A DNA stretch of 18,256 nt from Oscillospiraceae bacterium (GCA_017414145.1 JAFPQL010000284.1:1-18256), one strand, 5' to 3'; shown: positions 1 through 7,531, counted from the first letter of the stretch. Notes: generated by a model from the letters alone, not told the origin. Numbers and translations are program-made.

Positions 1-1
1 G

Positions 2-442
2 CTGATGTCCGGTATTCAGGGTATCAACGAGTCGCTCTTTGAAGCGGCGGAAATCGACGGCGCGAACTCCCGTCAGACCTTCTGGCGGATTACCTTCCCG
101 CTGCTCAAGACCATCATGGTCTACACGCTGCTGACCTCCATGATCGGCGGTCTCCAGATGTTCGATATTCCGTATATGTTCCATACCGGTAATATCATCA
201 ACGAACACATCGCAACTGTTGCGATCTTTATCTACGACTTCTTCCACAAGGATTACCTGCATCCGTCCTACGGCTATTCCGCGGCGGCGTCTGTGGTGCT
301 CTTTGTGATAACCGCAATTCTCGGCGCTCTCGTGTTCTATGTCCAGCGCGATAAGGACGCGATTGAACTCCGGAGAAAGCGTAAGGCTGCCCGCAAGGAA
401 GCCCAGCGCAAGGCAGCGAGAGGAGGCGGACTCGGCTTATGA
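2..442 (+). CDS. Carbohydrate ABC transporter permease, MalF/UgpA type (5' partial)
   Basis: This is the C-terminal part of an inner-membrane permease of a binding-protein-dependent sugar importer; the reading frame is open to the left edge, so the start lies outside the window. The cytoplasmic EAA loop that docks on the ATPase is visible close to the left edge (EAAEIDGANSRQTFWRITFP). Two hydrophobic segments follow: one at about TIMVYTLLTSMIGG and one at AAASVVLFVITAILGALVF. The tail is very basic, with many Lys and Arg, as is common on the cytoplasmic end. The stop overlaps the start of the next permease by four bases (ATGA), so the two are translationally coupled and should form the heterodimeric membrane channel. 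The sugar cannot be told from this fragment; the binding-protein gene is expected upstream, outside the window. No ATPase gene is present here, which fits the many Firmicutes sugar importers that share one ATPase (inference). Confidence 0.93.
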   Translation: MMSGIQGINESLFEAAEIDGANSRQTFWRITFPLLKTIMVYTLLTSMIGGLQMFDIPYMFHTGNIINEHIATVAIFIYDFFHKDYLHPSYGYSAAASVVLFVITAILGALVFYVQRDKDAIELRRKRKAARKEAQRKAARGGGLGL

Positions 443-1335
443 GCAAAAAGGTAACATACGCAACCGATAAGGGCGGATACCAGAAGAAGGTCGTTGCAAA
501 GTCCGCGCTGATCTATGCTGCGCTGATTCTGCTGACGCTGATCTGTCTGATCCCGATCTGGATCCTGATCGTCAACGCGACCCGTCAGCACAATGACATC
601 GCCAGCCACGGCCTGTCTCTGTTCCCGCACACCTATCTGTTCAAGAACATTGATACGCTACGCTCCAATGCGCTGTATACCTCGTTCTTCCACCCGATCA
701 TCGGTATGAGAAACTCGCTGATCATCGCCGGCTGCTGTGCAGCGCTGACCGTCTTCTTCGCCGGTCTGACCGCATACGGCATCGTCGTCTACGAGTTCAA
801 GGCGAAGGGTATCATGTTCACCTTTATTATCGCGGTCATGATGGTTCCGGCGCAGGTTACGGCCGTCGGCTTCATGAAGCTCCTCGTCAGCTGGAAACTG
901 CTTGACAGCTACATCCCGCTGATTATTCCCTCGATTGCGGCGCCTGCGATTGTATTCTTCATGCGCCAATATATGCTGTCCTCGTTCCCGCTGGATATCA
1001 TCGAGGCAGCGCGTATCGACGGAAGCGGCGAGTTCCGCACCTTCCTGACCATCTCCATTCCGATGATGAAGCCGGCATTTGCTGTGCAGGCAATCTTCGC
1101 TTTCATCTCGAAGTGGAACGATTACTACAACCAGTCCCTCGTCATCGTCTCCGGCGACTACCACAAGAAGACCATGCCGATGATGATTCAGGGCGTTATG
1201 GGTATCGACAGAAACCCGGATTACGGTGCAAACTACGCCGCGATCTTCCTGTCGATCATTCCGGTTGTGGTCGTCTATCTGGTTCTCTCCCGCTTCATCA
1301 TCGGCGGTGTTGCTGCCGGCGGTGTCAAGGAGTAA
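439..1335 (+). CDS. Carbohydrate ABC transporter permease, MalG/UgpE type
   Basis: This is the second permease subunit of the sugar importer, 298 residues, the usual length for the MalG-like half. It has an N-terminal membrane helix (about residues 22-45, ALIYAALILLTLICLIPIW), four to five further helices, and the EAA loop beginning at residue 189 (EAARIDGSGEFRTFLTISIP), which couples to the ATPase. The start ATG overlaps the stop of the upstream permease. AGGAGG lies at 421-426, rather far from the start (12 bases), which suggests coupling rather than independent initiation. The C terminus (GGVAAGGVKE) is the typical short tail of this family. A strong terminator follows, so the transporter operon ends here. 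The substrate is unknown; family membership alone suggests an oligosaccharide or disaccharide. Confidence 0.95.
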   Translation: MSKKVTYATDKGGYQKKVVAKSALIYAALILLTLICLIPIWILIVNATRQHNDIASHGLSLFPHTYLFKNIDTLRSNALYTSFFHPIIGMRNSLIIAGCCAALTVFFAGLTAYGIVVYEFKAKGIMFTFIIAVMMVPAQVTAVGFMKLLVSWKLLDSYIPLIIPSIAAPAIVFFMRQYMLSSFPLDIIEAARIDGSGEFRTFLTISIPMMKPAFAVQAIFAFISKWNDYYNQSLVIVSGDYHKKTMPMMIQGVMGIDRNPDYGANYAAIFLSIIPVVVVYLVLSRFIIGGVAAGGVKE

Positions 1336-1362
1336 ACCGTATTTTGCGATTCAGCACAGGAG

Positions 1363-1394
1363 AAGCACAGCGTCAGACCGGCGCTGTGCTTTTT
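1363..1394 (+). terminator. Rho-independent terminator of the ABC transporter operon
   Basis: A ten-base perfect stem (AAGCACAGCG at 1363-1372 pairing with CGCTGTGCTT at 1382-1391) encloses a nine-base loop and runs into a T tract ending at 1394. It sits 28 bases after the permease stop. It also argues against a TTG start at 1393 for the next gene, because that codon lies inside the T tract. Confidence 0.9.
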
Positions 1395-1410
1395 GCATCG
1401 GAGGTGCTTC

Positions 1411-2142
1411 ATGGACGATTTTGCAGCAGCCATCCAAGCGGCCGGAGCGGATGCCGGATGCCGCGGCATCGGGACGCTCGGCGAAAAATCTCTGCATCTT
1501 GCCCTGAAATATTATTTTGCGCCGGACAGCGAAACGCATGAGCAGCCGGTCGGCGGCTTTGTGGCCGATGCCGTGACAGAGGACGGCGTGATCGAGGTGC
1601 AGACCCGTTCGCTTTACCGGCTCAGGCCGAAGCTCCGCGCATTTCTGCCGCATTGCCCCGTGACGGTCGTGTATCCGGTTGCGGCGGAGACATGGCTCTG
1701 CGCCGTCAGTGAAACGGGGGAGCTGCTCGGTCAGCGGAAGTCCCCGAAGCATGAGGGCGTCTGGCACGCAATGCCGGAAATAGCGCGCCTGCATGAGTTT
1801 TTGTGCAGCAGCGGCTTCCGGGTCTGCGTCGTGTCGCTGAATCTGATGCAGTATTACCGGCAGGCGGGGCGGTCGCGGCGCGAAAAGCTCGACCGCGCAC
1901 CGGTTTCGCTGAATGCGCTCTGGTATCTCGCCGGTGCAGAGGACTATCTGGCGTTGCTCCCGCGGGACTGTCCCGCCGAGCTGACCGCATCCTCGTTTGC
2001 GGAGATCGCCGGTATCCCGCGGCGCTGTGCATCTGCCTATCTGCGCATTCTGCGGAAGCTCTCCGCCGCCGAAGCATCCGGCCGGCGGGGCAGAGAACTG
2101 CTCATCCGGATCAGACCGCAGACCGCAGACGCTGCCGGCTGA
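1411..2142 (+). CDS. Conserved-type hypothetical protein: PD-(D/E)XK-like N-terminal domain plus winged-helix-like C terminus
   Basis: This is a soluble protein of 243 residues, with no signal peptide or membrane helix. The start chosen is ATG 1411, because GGAGG at 1400-1404 is six bases upstream; an in-frame TTG at 1393 lies in the preceding terminator. Residues 19-66 carry the spaced acidic pattern of the PD-(D/E)XK nuclease fold: Glu25 in a helix (GEKSLH), Asp53 (GGFVADAV) and Glu62-x-Gln64 (VIEVQTR). A basic stretch follows, and later a region (about 189-235, TASSFAEIAGIPRRCASAYL) resembling a winged helix. From memory, similar uncharacterised proteins with the GIGTLGEK and IEVQTR blocks occur in Clostridia; I cannot confirm this here. 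A DNA-cleaving or DNA-binding role is inference only. It is flanked by terminators on both sides, so it is probably a single-gene transcript. Confidence 0.8.
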   Translation: MDDFAAAIQAAGADAGCRGIGTLGEKSLHLALKYYFAPDSETHEQPVGGFVADAVTEDGVIEVQTRSLYRLRPKLRAFLPHCPVTVVYPVAAETWLCAVSETGELLGQRKSPKHEGVWHAMPEIARLHEFLCSSGFRVCVVSLNLMQYYRQAGRSRREKLDRAPVSLNALWYLAGAEDYLALLPRDCPAELTASSFAEIAGIPRRCASAYLRILRKLSAAEASGRRGRELLIRIRPQTADAAG

Positions 2143-2178
2143 AAAAACGGACAGACAGCCCGTCATACCCTTTCAGAG

Positions 2179-2212
2179 CCGATGCGCCGGAGATCCGGTG
2201 TGTCGGTTTTTT
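2179..2212 (+). terminator. Rho-independent terminator after the nuclease-like gene
   Basis: A twelve-pair stem with three G-T wobbles (CCGATGCGCCGG at 2179-2190, right arm CCGGTGTGTCGG at 2195-2206), a four-base loop and TTTTTT at 2207-2212. It separates the nuclease-like gene from the dpa genes. The only ATG of the dpaA remnant (2182) lies inside this stem. Confidence 0.88.
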
Positions 2213-2397
2213 CTGGCGGAAATGTGTCTCCGGCATCATCCGGGGTTGACTTTGAAGCGGCTGCCGCACAGGGCATCCGCGTGATTCACGCGCTGTCCCT
2301 GCCGGGGAAAACGGTGCCGGAGACAGCGGGGGATATCGTTGCGAAAACGGTGCAGGAGATTCTTGCGGAGCGGGAAGGGGGCGCGGTGTATGACTGA
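2213..2397 (+). pseudogene. dpaA: Remnant of dipicolinate synthase subunit A (only the C-terminal end left)
   Basis: About 55-60 codons match the end of DpaA/SpoVFA, the NAD(P)-binding subunit of dipicolinate synthase, which makes the spore-core chelator dipicolinic acid. The recognisable blocks are GVDFEAAAAQGIRVIHALSL followed by PGKTVPETAG, which correspond to the family's C-terminal GGVDF...GLPGK.AP.TAG motif. A full DpaA is close to 300 residues; the nucleotide-binding N-terminal domain and most of the rest are absent. The preceding DNA is a terminator and an unrelated complete gene. The usual block just before GVDF (ASxPGG) is also damaged (PASSG). There is no credible start: the only ATG, 2182, lies in a terminator stem and has no ribosome site. 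The reading frame continues from the upstream gene through its stop at 2140-2142. The last eight bases overlap dpaB, the normal dpaAB arrangement, so this is a 5' deletion and not a misread gene. Confidence 0.85.
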
Positions 2398-2971
2398 TCT
2401 CACGGGTATCCGGCTGGGGTTTGCGGTCTGCGGCTCCTTCTGCAATGCGCAGCGGGCGCTCGATGCCGCGCAGGCACTCGTACAGGCGGGCGCGGAACTG
2501 CTCCCGATTGTGTCGGAGCATTTCGCCGGCATCCGGACGCGGTTCGGCGCACCGGAGTCCTTTCTGGAGCCGCTGATGGCGCTGGGCGGAGGACGGCTCA
2601 TCCGCTCCATTCCGGAGGCGGAGCCGATCGGCCCGAAGAATCTGACGGACATTCTGGCAGTTGTGCCGTGTACGGGCAATCTCCTCGGCAAGCTCGCAAA
2701 CGGCATTACGGACGGCACGGTTCCGATGGCAGTGAAGTCACATCTGCGCGGGGGAAAGCCGGTCGTGCTGTGCATCTCGACGAACGACGGCCTTGCGGGT
2801 GCGGCACGGAATCTCGGCGACCTGCTGAACCGCCGGCATTATTATTTTGTGCCGTTCGGGCAGGATGCGCCGCTGCAAAAGCCTGCCTCGCTGTCCGCGG
2901 ACTTTGCAAGGCTGCCCGAAACGGTTGCGGCGGCGCTGCGGGGTGAGCAGATTCAGCCGCTGCTGCTCTAG
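2390..2971 (+). CDS. dpaB: Dipicolinate synthase subunit B (flavoprotein-type)
   Basis: This encodes 193 residues, close to the roughly 200 of Bacillus SpoVFB. It would be the flavoprotein-like subunit of dipicolinate synthase, which converts a lysine-pathway intermediate into dipicolinate in the mother cell. Recognisable blocks are LGFAVCGSFCNAQRAL near the N terminus, EPIGPKNLTDILAVVPCTGN with KLANGITD in the middle, and VVLCISTNDGL then YYFVPFGQD near the end; all follow the family closely. The start ATG 2390 overlaps the dpaA remnant by eight bases, and a GGGG-rich ribosome site sits about nine bases upstream. The frame is intact, but its partner is reduced to a stub and a terminator lies 178 bases upstream with no clear promoter between. 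Expression and activity are therefore doubtful unless another dpaA exists elsewhere. Confidence 0.93.
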   Translation: MTDLTGIRLGFAVCGSFCNAQRALDAAQALVQAGAELLPIVSEHFAGIRTRFGAPESFLEPLMALGGGRLIRSIPEAEPIGPKNLTDILAVVPCTGNLLGKLANGITDGTVPMAVKSHLRGGKPVVLCISTNDGLAGAARNLGDLLNRRHYYFVPFGQDAPLQKPASLSADFARLPETVAAALRGEQIQPLLL

Positions 2972-3259
2972 GAAACAACTGATTCAACCGGTATCTCCGA
3001 CGGATTTGAAACGGGGCGCTGCCCGATCCCCCGCCAAAGGGACATTGTCCTTTTGGAATCCCGATCTAAGAAAAGCGAGCAAATGCTTGTAACGCAAGAC
3101 GGGAGTTTGAGGGCGGAGCCTGCATGAAAAATCCGCCGAGGTTTTCATCCGTGATTCCCGAAAGCCTTTTGTGTCCCTGCCGGAAGGCGTCCGGCGGGGG
3201 CGCAGCGATATGTCATACAAGAAACTTCTGATGAGATTCTTATTTTTCTATTAACTGTC
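2972..3259. other. Intergenic repeat-like DNA, no credible gene
   Basis: I find no supported gene in these 288 bases. The stretch is GC-rich and patchy, with short self-complementary pieces such as AAAGGGACATTGTCCTTTTG at 3038-3057. A ten-pair hairpin has arms at 3175-3184 and 3190-3199 (loop AGGCG, one T-G pair) but no T tract. The composition resembles dispersed intergenic repeats of gut Clostridia. A 78-codon minus-strand frame (2984-3220) is open here, but it has no ribosome site and no recognisable domain. Confidence 0.55.
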
Positions 3260-3288
3260 TTGCGTTTTTGCGCTAAGTATGATATGAT
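3260..3288 (+). promoter_or_regulatory. Sigma-A-type promoter of the YfhO-family gene
   Basis: A -35 box TTGCGT (3260-3265) and a -10 box TATGAT (3283-3288) are separated by exactly 17 bases in locally AT-rich DNA, about 45 bases upstream of the chosen start codon. Confidence 0.75.
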
Positions 3289-3332
3289 AATTGTGTGGGT
3301 TTCTGCCCGCGAAAGGATGGGATACAGAGTTT

Positions 3333-6035
3333 ATGGTACGGAATATTGCCGCACGCTGCCGGACGGTTTTTGCAGCAAGCGGCATGACACTGATACTGTT
3401 TCTGATCGGGTACGCTGTTTACGGGCTGTACCCGTTCGGCGGAAGGTCGATTGTCTGGTGCGATATGGAGCAGCAGGCGGTTCCGCTGCTGATGCAGCTC
3501 CGGGAAATGGCGGAGCGCGGCGAGAGCATCGGGTTTTCCGCGCTGAACGCAGGCGGAATGCGCTTTTTCGGGGTGTTTTTCTTCTTCCTGAGCAATCCGT
3601 TCTCCCTGCTGATTTTCCTGACGGATATCCGTGTCGATCTGCTGGTCAATCTGATTGTTCCGGCCAAACTGATTCTGGCATCCGGAACCGCCGCAATCTG
3701 GCTGCGCAGACGGACGCCGGCGCTGCATCCGGCGCATACGGTGCTGCTGGCGGTGATGTACGGCTGTTCGGGATACGGCCTGTTCTATTATCAGAATCTG
3801 ATGTGGCTGGATGTCATGGTCGTCCTGCCGCTGCTGATGATCGCGCTGGACATTCTGTTCCGGCAGGGGGATGCAAGGCCCTATTTTCTGATACTCTGCA
3901 TCATCATGACGCTGTGCTTTTACATCGGCTACATGATTGCGATTTATGTGCTGCTGGAAACGGCGGTTTCGGTCCGGTATCTGGTGCCGCAGGCGCGCCG
4001 CGGCGCAACGGCGCAGCGCTTCTGGCTGGCGAGCGGATTCGCCGCACTGGTGACCGCGCCGGTCTGGGTGCCGTCCTTTCTTCAGGTCATGGATTCTGCG
4101 CGCAGCGGCGGGCTGGCCGCGTCGCTCATGGACAGCTATCTCGTCAACAATCTGAGCGACAAGCTCGGACTGCTCGGCTGTACGGCAATCTGCATCGCCG
4201 TGCTGCCGTCGCTCTGGCGGCGGGAGCAGACCCCGACACCGGACGGCAGCCGCGCCCGCGTGATTCTGCTGCTGCTGACCGTCGCACTGCTGTTCGATCC
4301 GATCAACGCGATGTGGCATACGGGCAGCTATCAGGCATTTCCGTTCCGCTGGGCAATGATACCGATTCTGCTGCTGCTGACAGCGGCCGCCAAGCTGCTG
4401 ACACAGGATGTCCCGCCGGAGCCGGAGCGCCGCAATGACAAACGCCTCTGTGCGCTGATCTGCGGCATGATTCTGCTGTGCGCGGCGGCGGACGCTCTGC
4501 TGATGCGCTATGCGGGCAAATACATTCTCAGCTACATCCACTCGCTCTGGGTCTCGGAAAAGTGCTTTTTCCTGATGCTGACGGCAATTCTTCCGGCAGT
4601 CGCCGGATACTGGCTCTGCCTCGGCGCGTACCGCAGCGGCAGGCTCCGGACGCGCACCTGCTCGGTGTTTCTGGCGGCACTGTTTCTCTGCGAATTTACG
4701 CTGAGCTTTCACTGCTACATCGGAAAGACCGGCAGCGAGGACAAGCTCTATGCGCAGACAGTTTCCGCCGCGCACCGCATTGACGACGACGAATTTTACC
4801 GCGTCCGGCCGACGAAGAAATACGCGCACGCCAATATGATCGGCGCGCTCGGCTATCCGACGCTGGCACATTACACCTCGCTGACCCGTGCGGACTTCAT
4901 GCACGGCGTCAAGCGGATGGGCTACAGCTCCTACTGGATGGAGGTCACGGGGCCGGGCGGCACGGTGCTGACCGATGCGCTCTGGTGCAACCGCTATCTG
5001 CTCGGACAAAAGCCCGATTTTCCGGACTGGACGGAGCCGGTCTGGTCGGACAATGTGCTGTCCGTTGCCAGAAGCAGCCTGACGCTGCCCGGTGCGATTG
5101 CCGTGGATGCGGCGCCGGAGGACATCACCGGACTGCCGGACGGTTCGCGTGCAGAGGTGCAGGCGGAGCTCGGCAGACGGATGCTCGGTCTGGACGGCGA
5201 TTTTGTCACGGTATATCCCGCGGCGGCGCAGACCGGCCTGACGCTCAGTACCGGTGCGGACGGCATCACGGACTGCCGTCTGGAGCAGGCGGATACGCCC
5301 GGTGAAATCCGGTTTGCGTTCTTTGTGCGGGGGAAGCAGGCGCTCTACTTTGACAGCTACTCCCAGACCGGCACGCGCATTCAGAATCCGCTGAACAAGT
5401 CCGTCACGGTGCAGATGAACGGCCGCATTGCGGCGGCGATGTACCCGGACAATTCCATGAACGGCATCTGTTACCTCGGCACGGCGGAAAATGAATATGT
5501 TTCCGTGCGTGTGTCGGCGCTGCACGATTTTCAGTGCGAGAGCTTCGGCGTATTCGGCATGAATCTCGATCAGTTCGCGTCCGCGGCCGCTGCGGTGAAC
5601 GGCGCGGAGCTGCATTACAGCGGCGGCGTCTATTCCGCGCAGATCCGCACAGACGCACCGAAAACCGTCGTGCTTTCCGCCGCCTATGACGAGAGCTTTA
5701 CGGCGACGGTCAACGGCGAGCCCGCCGCGGTTTACCGCGTCAATGACTGCCAGACGGCGGTCCGGGTTCCGGCGGGGGAGAGTGAGATCGTGCTGCGCAG
5801 CCATGTCCGCGGCCTCGGCGCCGGCATTCTGCTGGCCTGCCTCGGTCTGCTGGCAGCGGCGGTGCTGTATGTCTGCCGCAGACGCCTGCCGGCGCAGGTG
5901 AAGCGCCTCTCGGAGCGCCTGTCCGCAGCGGGGCTGCAGGCAGCCTTTGCCGTGATGCTGCTGGTTGTCTATGTGATGCCGGTTGTGCTGTGTGTGATCG
6001 GCGGTGTTCAGTATTTTTTTATAAAAGGTGGATGA
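3333..6035 (+). CDS. YfhO family membrane protein (GT-C-like glycosyltransferase)
   Basis: This is a 900-residue polytopic membrane protein of the YfhO family (PF09586 type). In Bacillus subtilis, YfhO is implicated in moving sugar residues onto lipoteichoic acid at the outer membrane face; the same role here is inference. After a first membrane helix (about 16-34) comes the first outer loop with VWCDMEQQAVP, where Asp44 sits at the position expected for the GT-C catalytic acid. Next come FFFFLSNPFSLLIFLTD and roughly ten more helices to about residue 450. A large outer domain (about 450-820) rich in beta-type sequence follows, then two helices at the C terminus (GAGILLACLGLLAAAVLYV and AFAVMLLVVYVMPVVLCVI). 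ATG 3333 is used because an earlier in-frame TTG (3291) lies at the expected transcription start. AAAGGA at 3312-3317 is farther from the start than usual. The gene stands alone; no CsbB- or GtcA-like partner is nearby. Confidence 0.9.
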   Translation: MVRNIAARCRTVFAASGMTLILFLIGYAVYGLYPFGGRSIVWCDMEQQAVPLLMQLREMAERGESIGFSALNAGGMRFFGVFFFFLSNPFSLLIFLTDIRVDLLVNLIVPAKLILASGTAAIWLRRRTPALHPAHTVLLAVMYGCSGYGLFYYQNLMWLDVMVVLPLLMIALDILFRQGDARPYFLILCIIMTLCFYIGYMIAIYVLLETAVSVRYLVPQARRGATAQRFWLASGFAALVTAPVWVPSFLQVMDSARSGGLAASLMDSYLVNNLSDKLGLLGCTAICIAVLPSLWRREQTPTPDGSRARVILLLLTVALLFDPINAMWHTGSYQAFPFRWAMIPILLLLTAAAKLLTQDVPPEPERRNDKRLCALICGMILLCAAADALLMRYAGKYILSYIHSLWVSEKCFFLMLTAILPAVAGYWLCLGAYRSGRLRTRTCSVFLAALFLCEFTLSFHCYIGKTGSEDKLYAQTVSAAHRIDDDEFYRVRPTKKYAHANMIGALGYPTLAHYTSLTRADFMHGVKRMGYSSYWMEVTGPGGTVLTDALWCNRYLLGQKPDFPDWTEPVWSDNVLSVARSSLTLPGAIAVDAAPEDITGLPDGSRAEVQAELGRRMLGLDGDFVTVYPAAAQTGLTLSTGADGITDCRLEQADTPGEIRFAFFVRGKQALYFDSYSQTGTRIQNPLNKSVTVQMNGRIAAAMYPDNSMNGICYLGTAENEYVSVRVSALHDFQCESFGVFGMNLDQFASAAAAVNGAELHYSGGVYSAQIRTDAPKTVVLSAAYDESFTATVNGEPAAVYRVNDCQTAVRVPAGESEIVLRSHVRGLGAGILLACLGLLAAAVLYVCRRRLPAQVKRLSERLSAAGLQAAFAVMLLVVYVMPVVLCVIGGVQYFFIKGG

Positions 6036-6071
6036 AATTAAGATTTCGTGAAATAAAATGGATGAAATTAA
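6029..6071. repeat. Direct repeat TGGATGAAATTAA, two copies 30 bases apart
   Basis: The 13-mer occurs at 6029-6041 and 6059-6071. A looser GTGAAAT similarity follows each copy. The first copy overlaps the stop of the YfhO-family gene, and both lie upstream of the promoter of the ROK-family regulator, so they could be operator half-sites for an autoregulated ROK protein (inference). Confidence 0.6.
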
Positions 6072-6112
6072 AGTGAAATTCATGTTCTTGTCACAGAATA
6101 TTCACAAAACTA

Positions 6113-6121
6113 TGCTATAAT
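6113..6121 (+). promoter_or_regulatory. Extended -10 promoter of the ROK regulator
   Basis: TATAAT at 6116-6121 is preceded by TG at 6113-6114, an extended -10 element. TTGTCA at 6088-6093 is 22 bases away, too far for a standard -35, so the extended -10 is probably the main determinant. The region is strongly AT-rich compared with its surroundings. Confidence 0.7.
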
Positions 6122-6207
6122 GCTAATGTGGAAAAATAGGTTGACGGAGTTGCGTCGGCCGAAACAGCACCTAAAAATTCTGATAAGATATGGAAAAGGA
6201 GAAAGTC

Positions 6208-7425
6208 ATGAACGAATCCAAAGGTATCAGCAAACTCGACCTGAAGCGGCGGAACAGAAAGCAGATTCTGCTCGCCATCCGTGAGTCCGGCACGCTTGCG
6301 CGTGTGGACATTGCAAAGCGTCTCGCACTGACCCGCGCAGCCGTCACGATCATCACCAACCAGATGATTTCCCAGAATATTCTGGAGGATCTGAGCACTG
6401 CGAAGGATCACGACAACGAGCCGAAGCGCAAGGGCAGAAAAAAGACCCTGATCCGCATCAACCCGAACTTCAAGTTCGTGCTCGGCGCTGTCATCAGCTC
6501 GGATTATATCAGCATCGGCCTCTCCAATCTGGACGGCGAGGTGCTGGACAAGACCTTCCTCGCAATCGACAGCACGACGGAACAGCGCGAGATCGTGCAT
6601 TTCATCCTCACCGCGAGCACGCAGCTCATGGCAAAGAGCTCGCTGGAGCCGGAGCAGATTCTCGGTCTGGGCATCGGCGTCGCGCCGACCCGCTGGAAGG
6701 AAATGCACGGCAAGGTGACACCGGACGGCGTGGAGTTCCCGAAGATTTCCTACTATCTGGAGATGGAACTCAACATTCCGGTGCGTTGCGCGAACCTCGT
6801 CACCCTGTGCGCACTTGCAAACATTGACCATGTTGCACAGCACCGCATGAACCAGATTCTGCTCTATTCCGGCGAGGAGTATCATGTTGCATTCGTCACG
6901 GACGGCGGCATCAATGCGGCATCCAACCGCGATTCCTCGGCGGTCAACCGCTTCATCGTCACGCCGAACGGCGAGAAGGAGGCCGGCTATCCGAACGGCT
7001 CTGTCCATGCGGAGATGACCCGTCCGGCACTGATTCGCAAGGCGGCAGCCATTCTCGGTGCGGATGCAAAGACCCTGACCTTCAAGGAGATCGACGCGGC
7101 ATATAACGAGGGCAACAAGAAGATTGTCACGCTGCTGAACCGTGTTTCGGAGAAGCTCGCGCTGCTGATTTATAACTATGCTGCGATGCACCGTGCAGAG
7201 CGCGTGGTGCTGCAGGACTTCTGCCTCAACAAGGCCGGCGAGCAGATGGTGCGTGAGACACTGGAGAAGCTCAGCGGCTCCGATTCGCAGGCGCCGGAGC
7301 TGGTCATCAGCCCGCTGACGCCGGAGCACAGCTTCCTGGCAGGCAGCGCGTACGCAGTGGAGTCGCTGTTCTTCGAGACCGGCGGTACCCGCAAGACTGA
7401 CACCGCCGCGCTTCAGAATGACTGA
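6208..7425 (+). CDS. ROK family transcriptional regulator with degenerate kinase motifs
   Basis: This is a 405-residue regulator. An N-terminal winged helix (about residues 13-75) contains NRKQILLAIRESGTL, VDIAKRLALTRAAVTIITNQ and a wing. It is followed by a basic linker and a ROK-like sugar-kinase-fold domain. ATG 6208 is chosen over ATG 6190 because AGGAG at 6197-6201 is six bases before it. The ROK domain is unusual. The phosphate-binding DxGGT motif is replaced by AVISSDYIS. The usual catalytic NDAN block reads CANLVTLCALANI. The Cys-rich zinc motif before the E of the sugar site is missing (the region reads TPNGEKEAGYPNGSVHAEM). It should therefore bind DNA and perhaps a ligand, but not phosphorylate sugar. 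Its own promoter and terminator mark it as a single-gene unit. Targets are unknown. Confidence 0.88.
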   Translation: MNESKGISKLDLKRRNRKQILLAIRESGTLARVDIAKRLALTRAAVTIITNQMISQNILEDLSTAKDHDNEPKRKGRKKTLIRINPNFKFVLGAVISSDYISIGLSNLDGEVLDKTFLAIDSTTEQREIVHFILTASTQLMAKSSLEPEQILGLGIGVAPTRWKEMHGKVTPDGVEFPKISYYLEMELNIPVRCANLVTLCALANIDHVAQHRMNQILLYSGEEYHVAFVTDGGINAASNRDSSAVNRFIVTPNGEKEAGYPNGSVHAEMTRPALIRKAAAILGADAKTLTFKEIDAAYNEGNKKIVTLLNRVSEKLALLIYNYAAMHRAERVVLQDFCLNKAGEQMVRETLEKLSGSDSQAPELVISPLTPEHSFLAGSAYAVESLFFETGGTRKTDTAALQND

Positions 7426-7470
7426 TTGAGTGATTGTGACCGGGTTGTTCCGGTACGCTGATATGAAACC

Positions 7471-7506
7471 GGAACCCGGGCGCATTCGCTGCGTCCGGGT
7501 TCCTTT
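7471..7506 (+). terminator. Terminator-like hairpin after the ROK regulator
   Basis: A fourteen-pair stem (GGAACCCGGGCGCA at 7471-7484; TGCGTCCGGGTTCC at 7490-7503, one G-T pair) with loop TTCGC. It is followed by only TTT, so the T tract is short but the stem is very stable. Confidence 0.75.
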
Positions 7507-7531
7507 GCTCTGAGGGGAGAGGGGGTGCCGC

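Noticed and set aside
1351..2166. A 271-codon minus-strand frame opposite the nuclease-like gene
   Set aside because: It runs through two terminators and its composition (many Arg, Pro and Cys) is that of a shadow frame; the plus-strand gene has a good ribosome site and motifs.
2182..2397. The 71-codon frame as a real small gene
   Set aside because: Its ATG lies inside a terminator stem and lacks a ribosome site; the sequence is the tail of DpaA, so it is treated as a remnant.
2984..3220. A 78-codon minus-strand frame in the gap before the YfhO-family gene
   Set aside because: It has no ribosome site or domain and lies in repeat-like DNA.
3273..6083. A 936-codon open frame on the minus strand opposite the YfhO-family gene
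   Set aside because: It is antisense to a well-supported membrane protein gene. The translation is rich in Arg, Gln and His without any domain or ribosome site, as expected from a GC-rich codon shadow.
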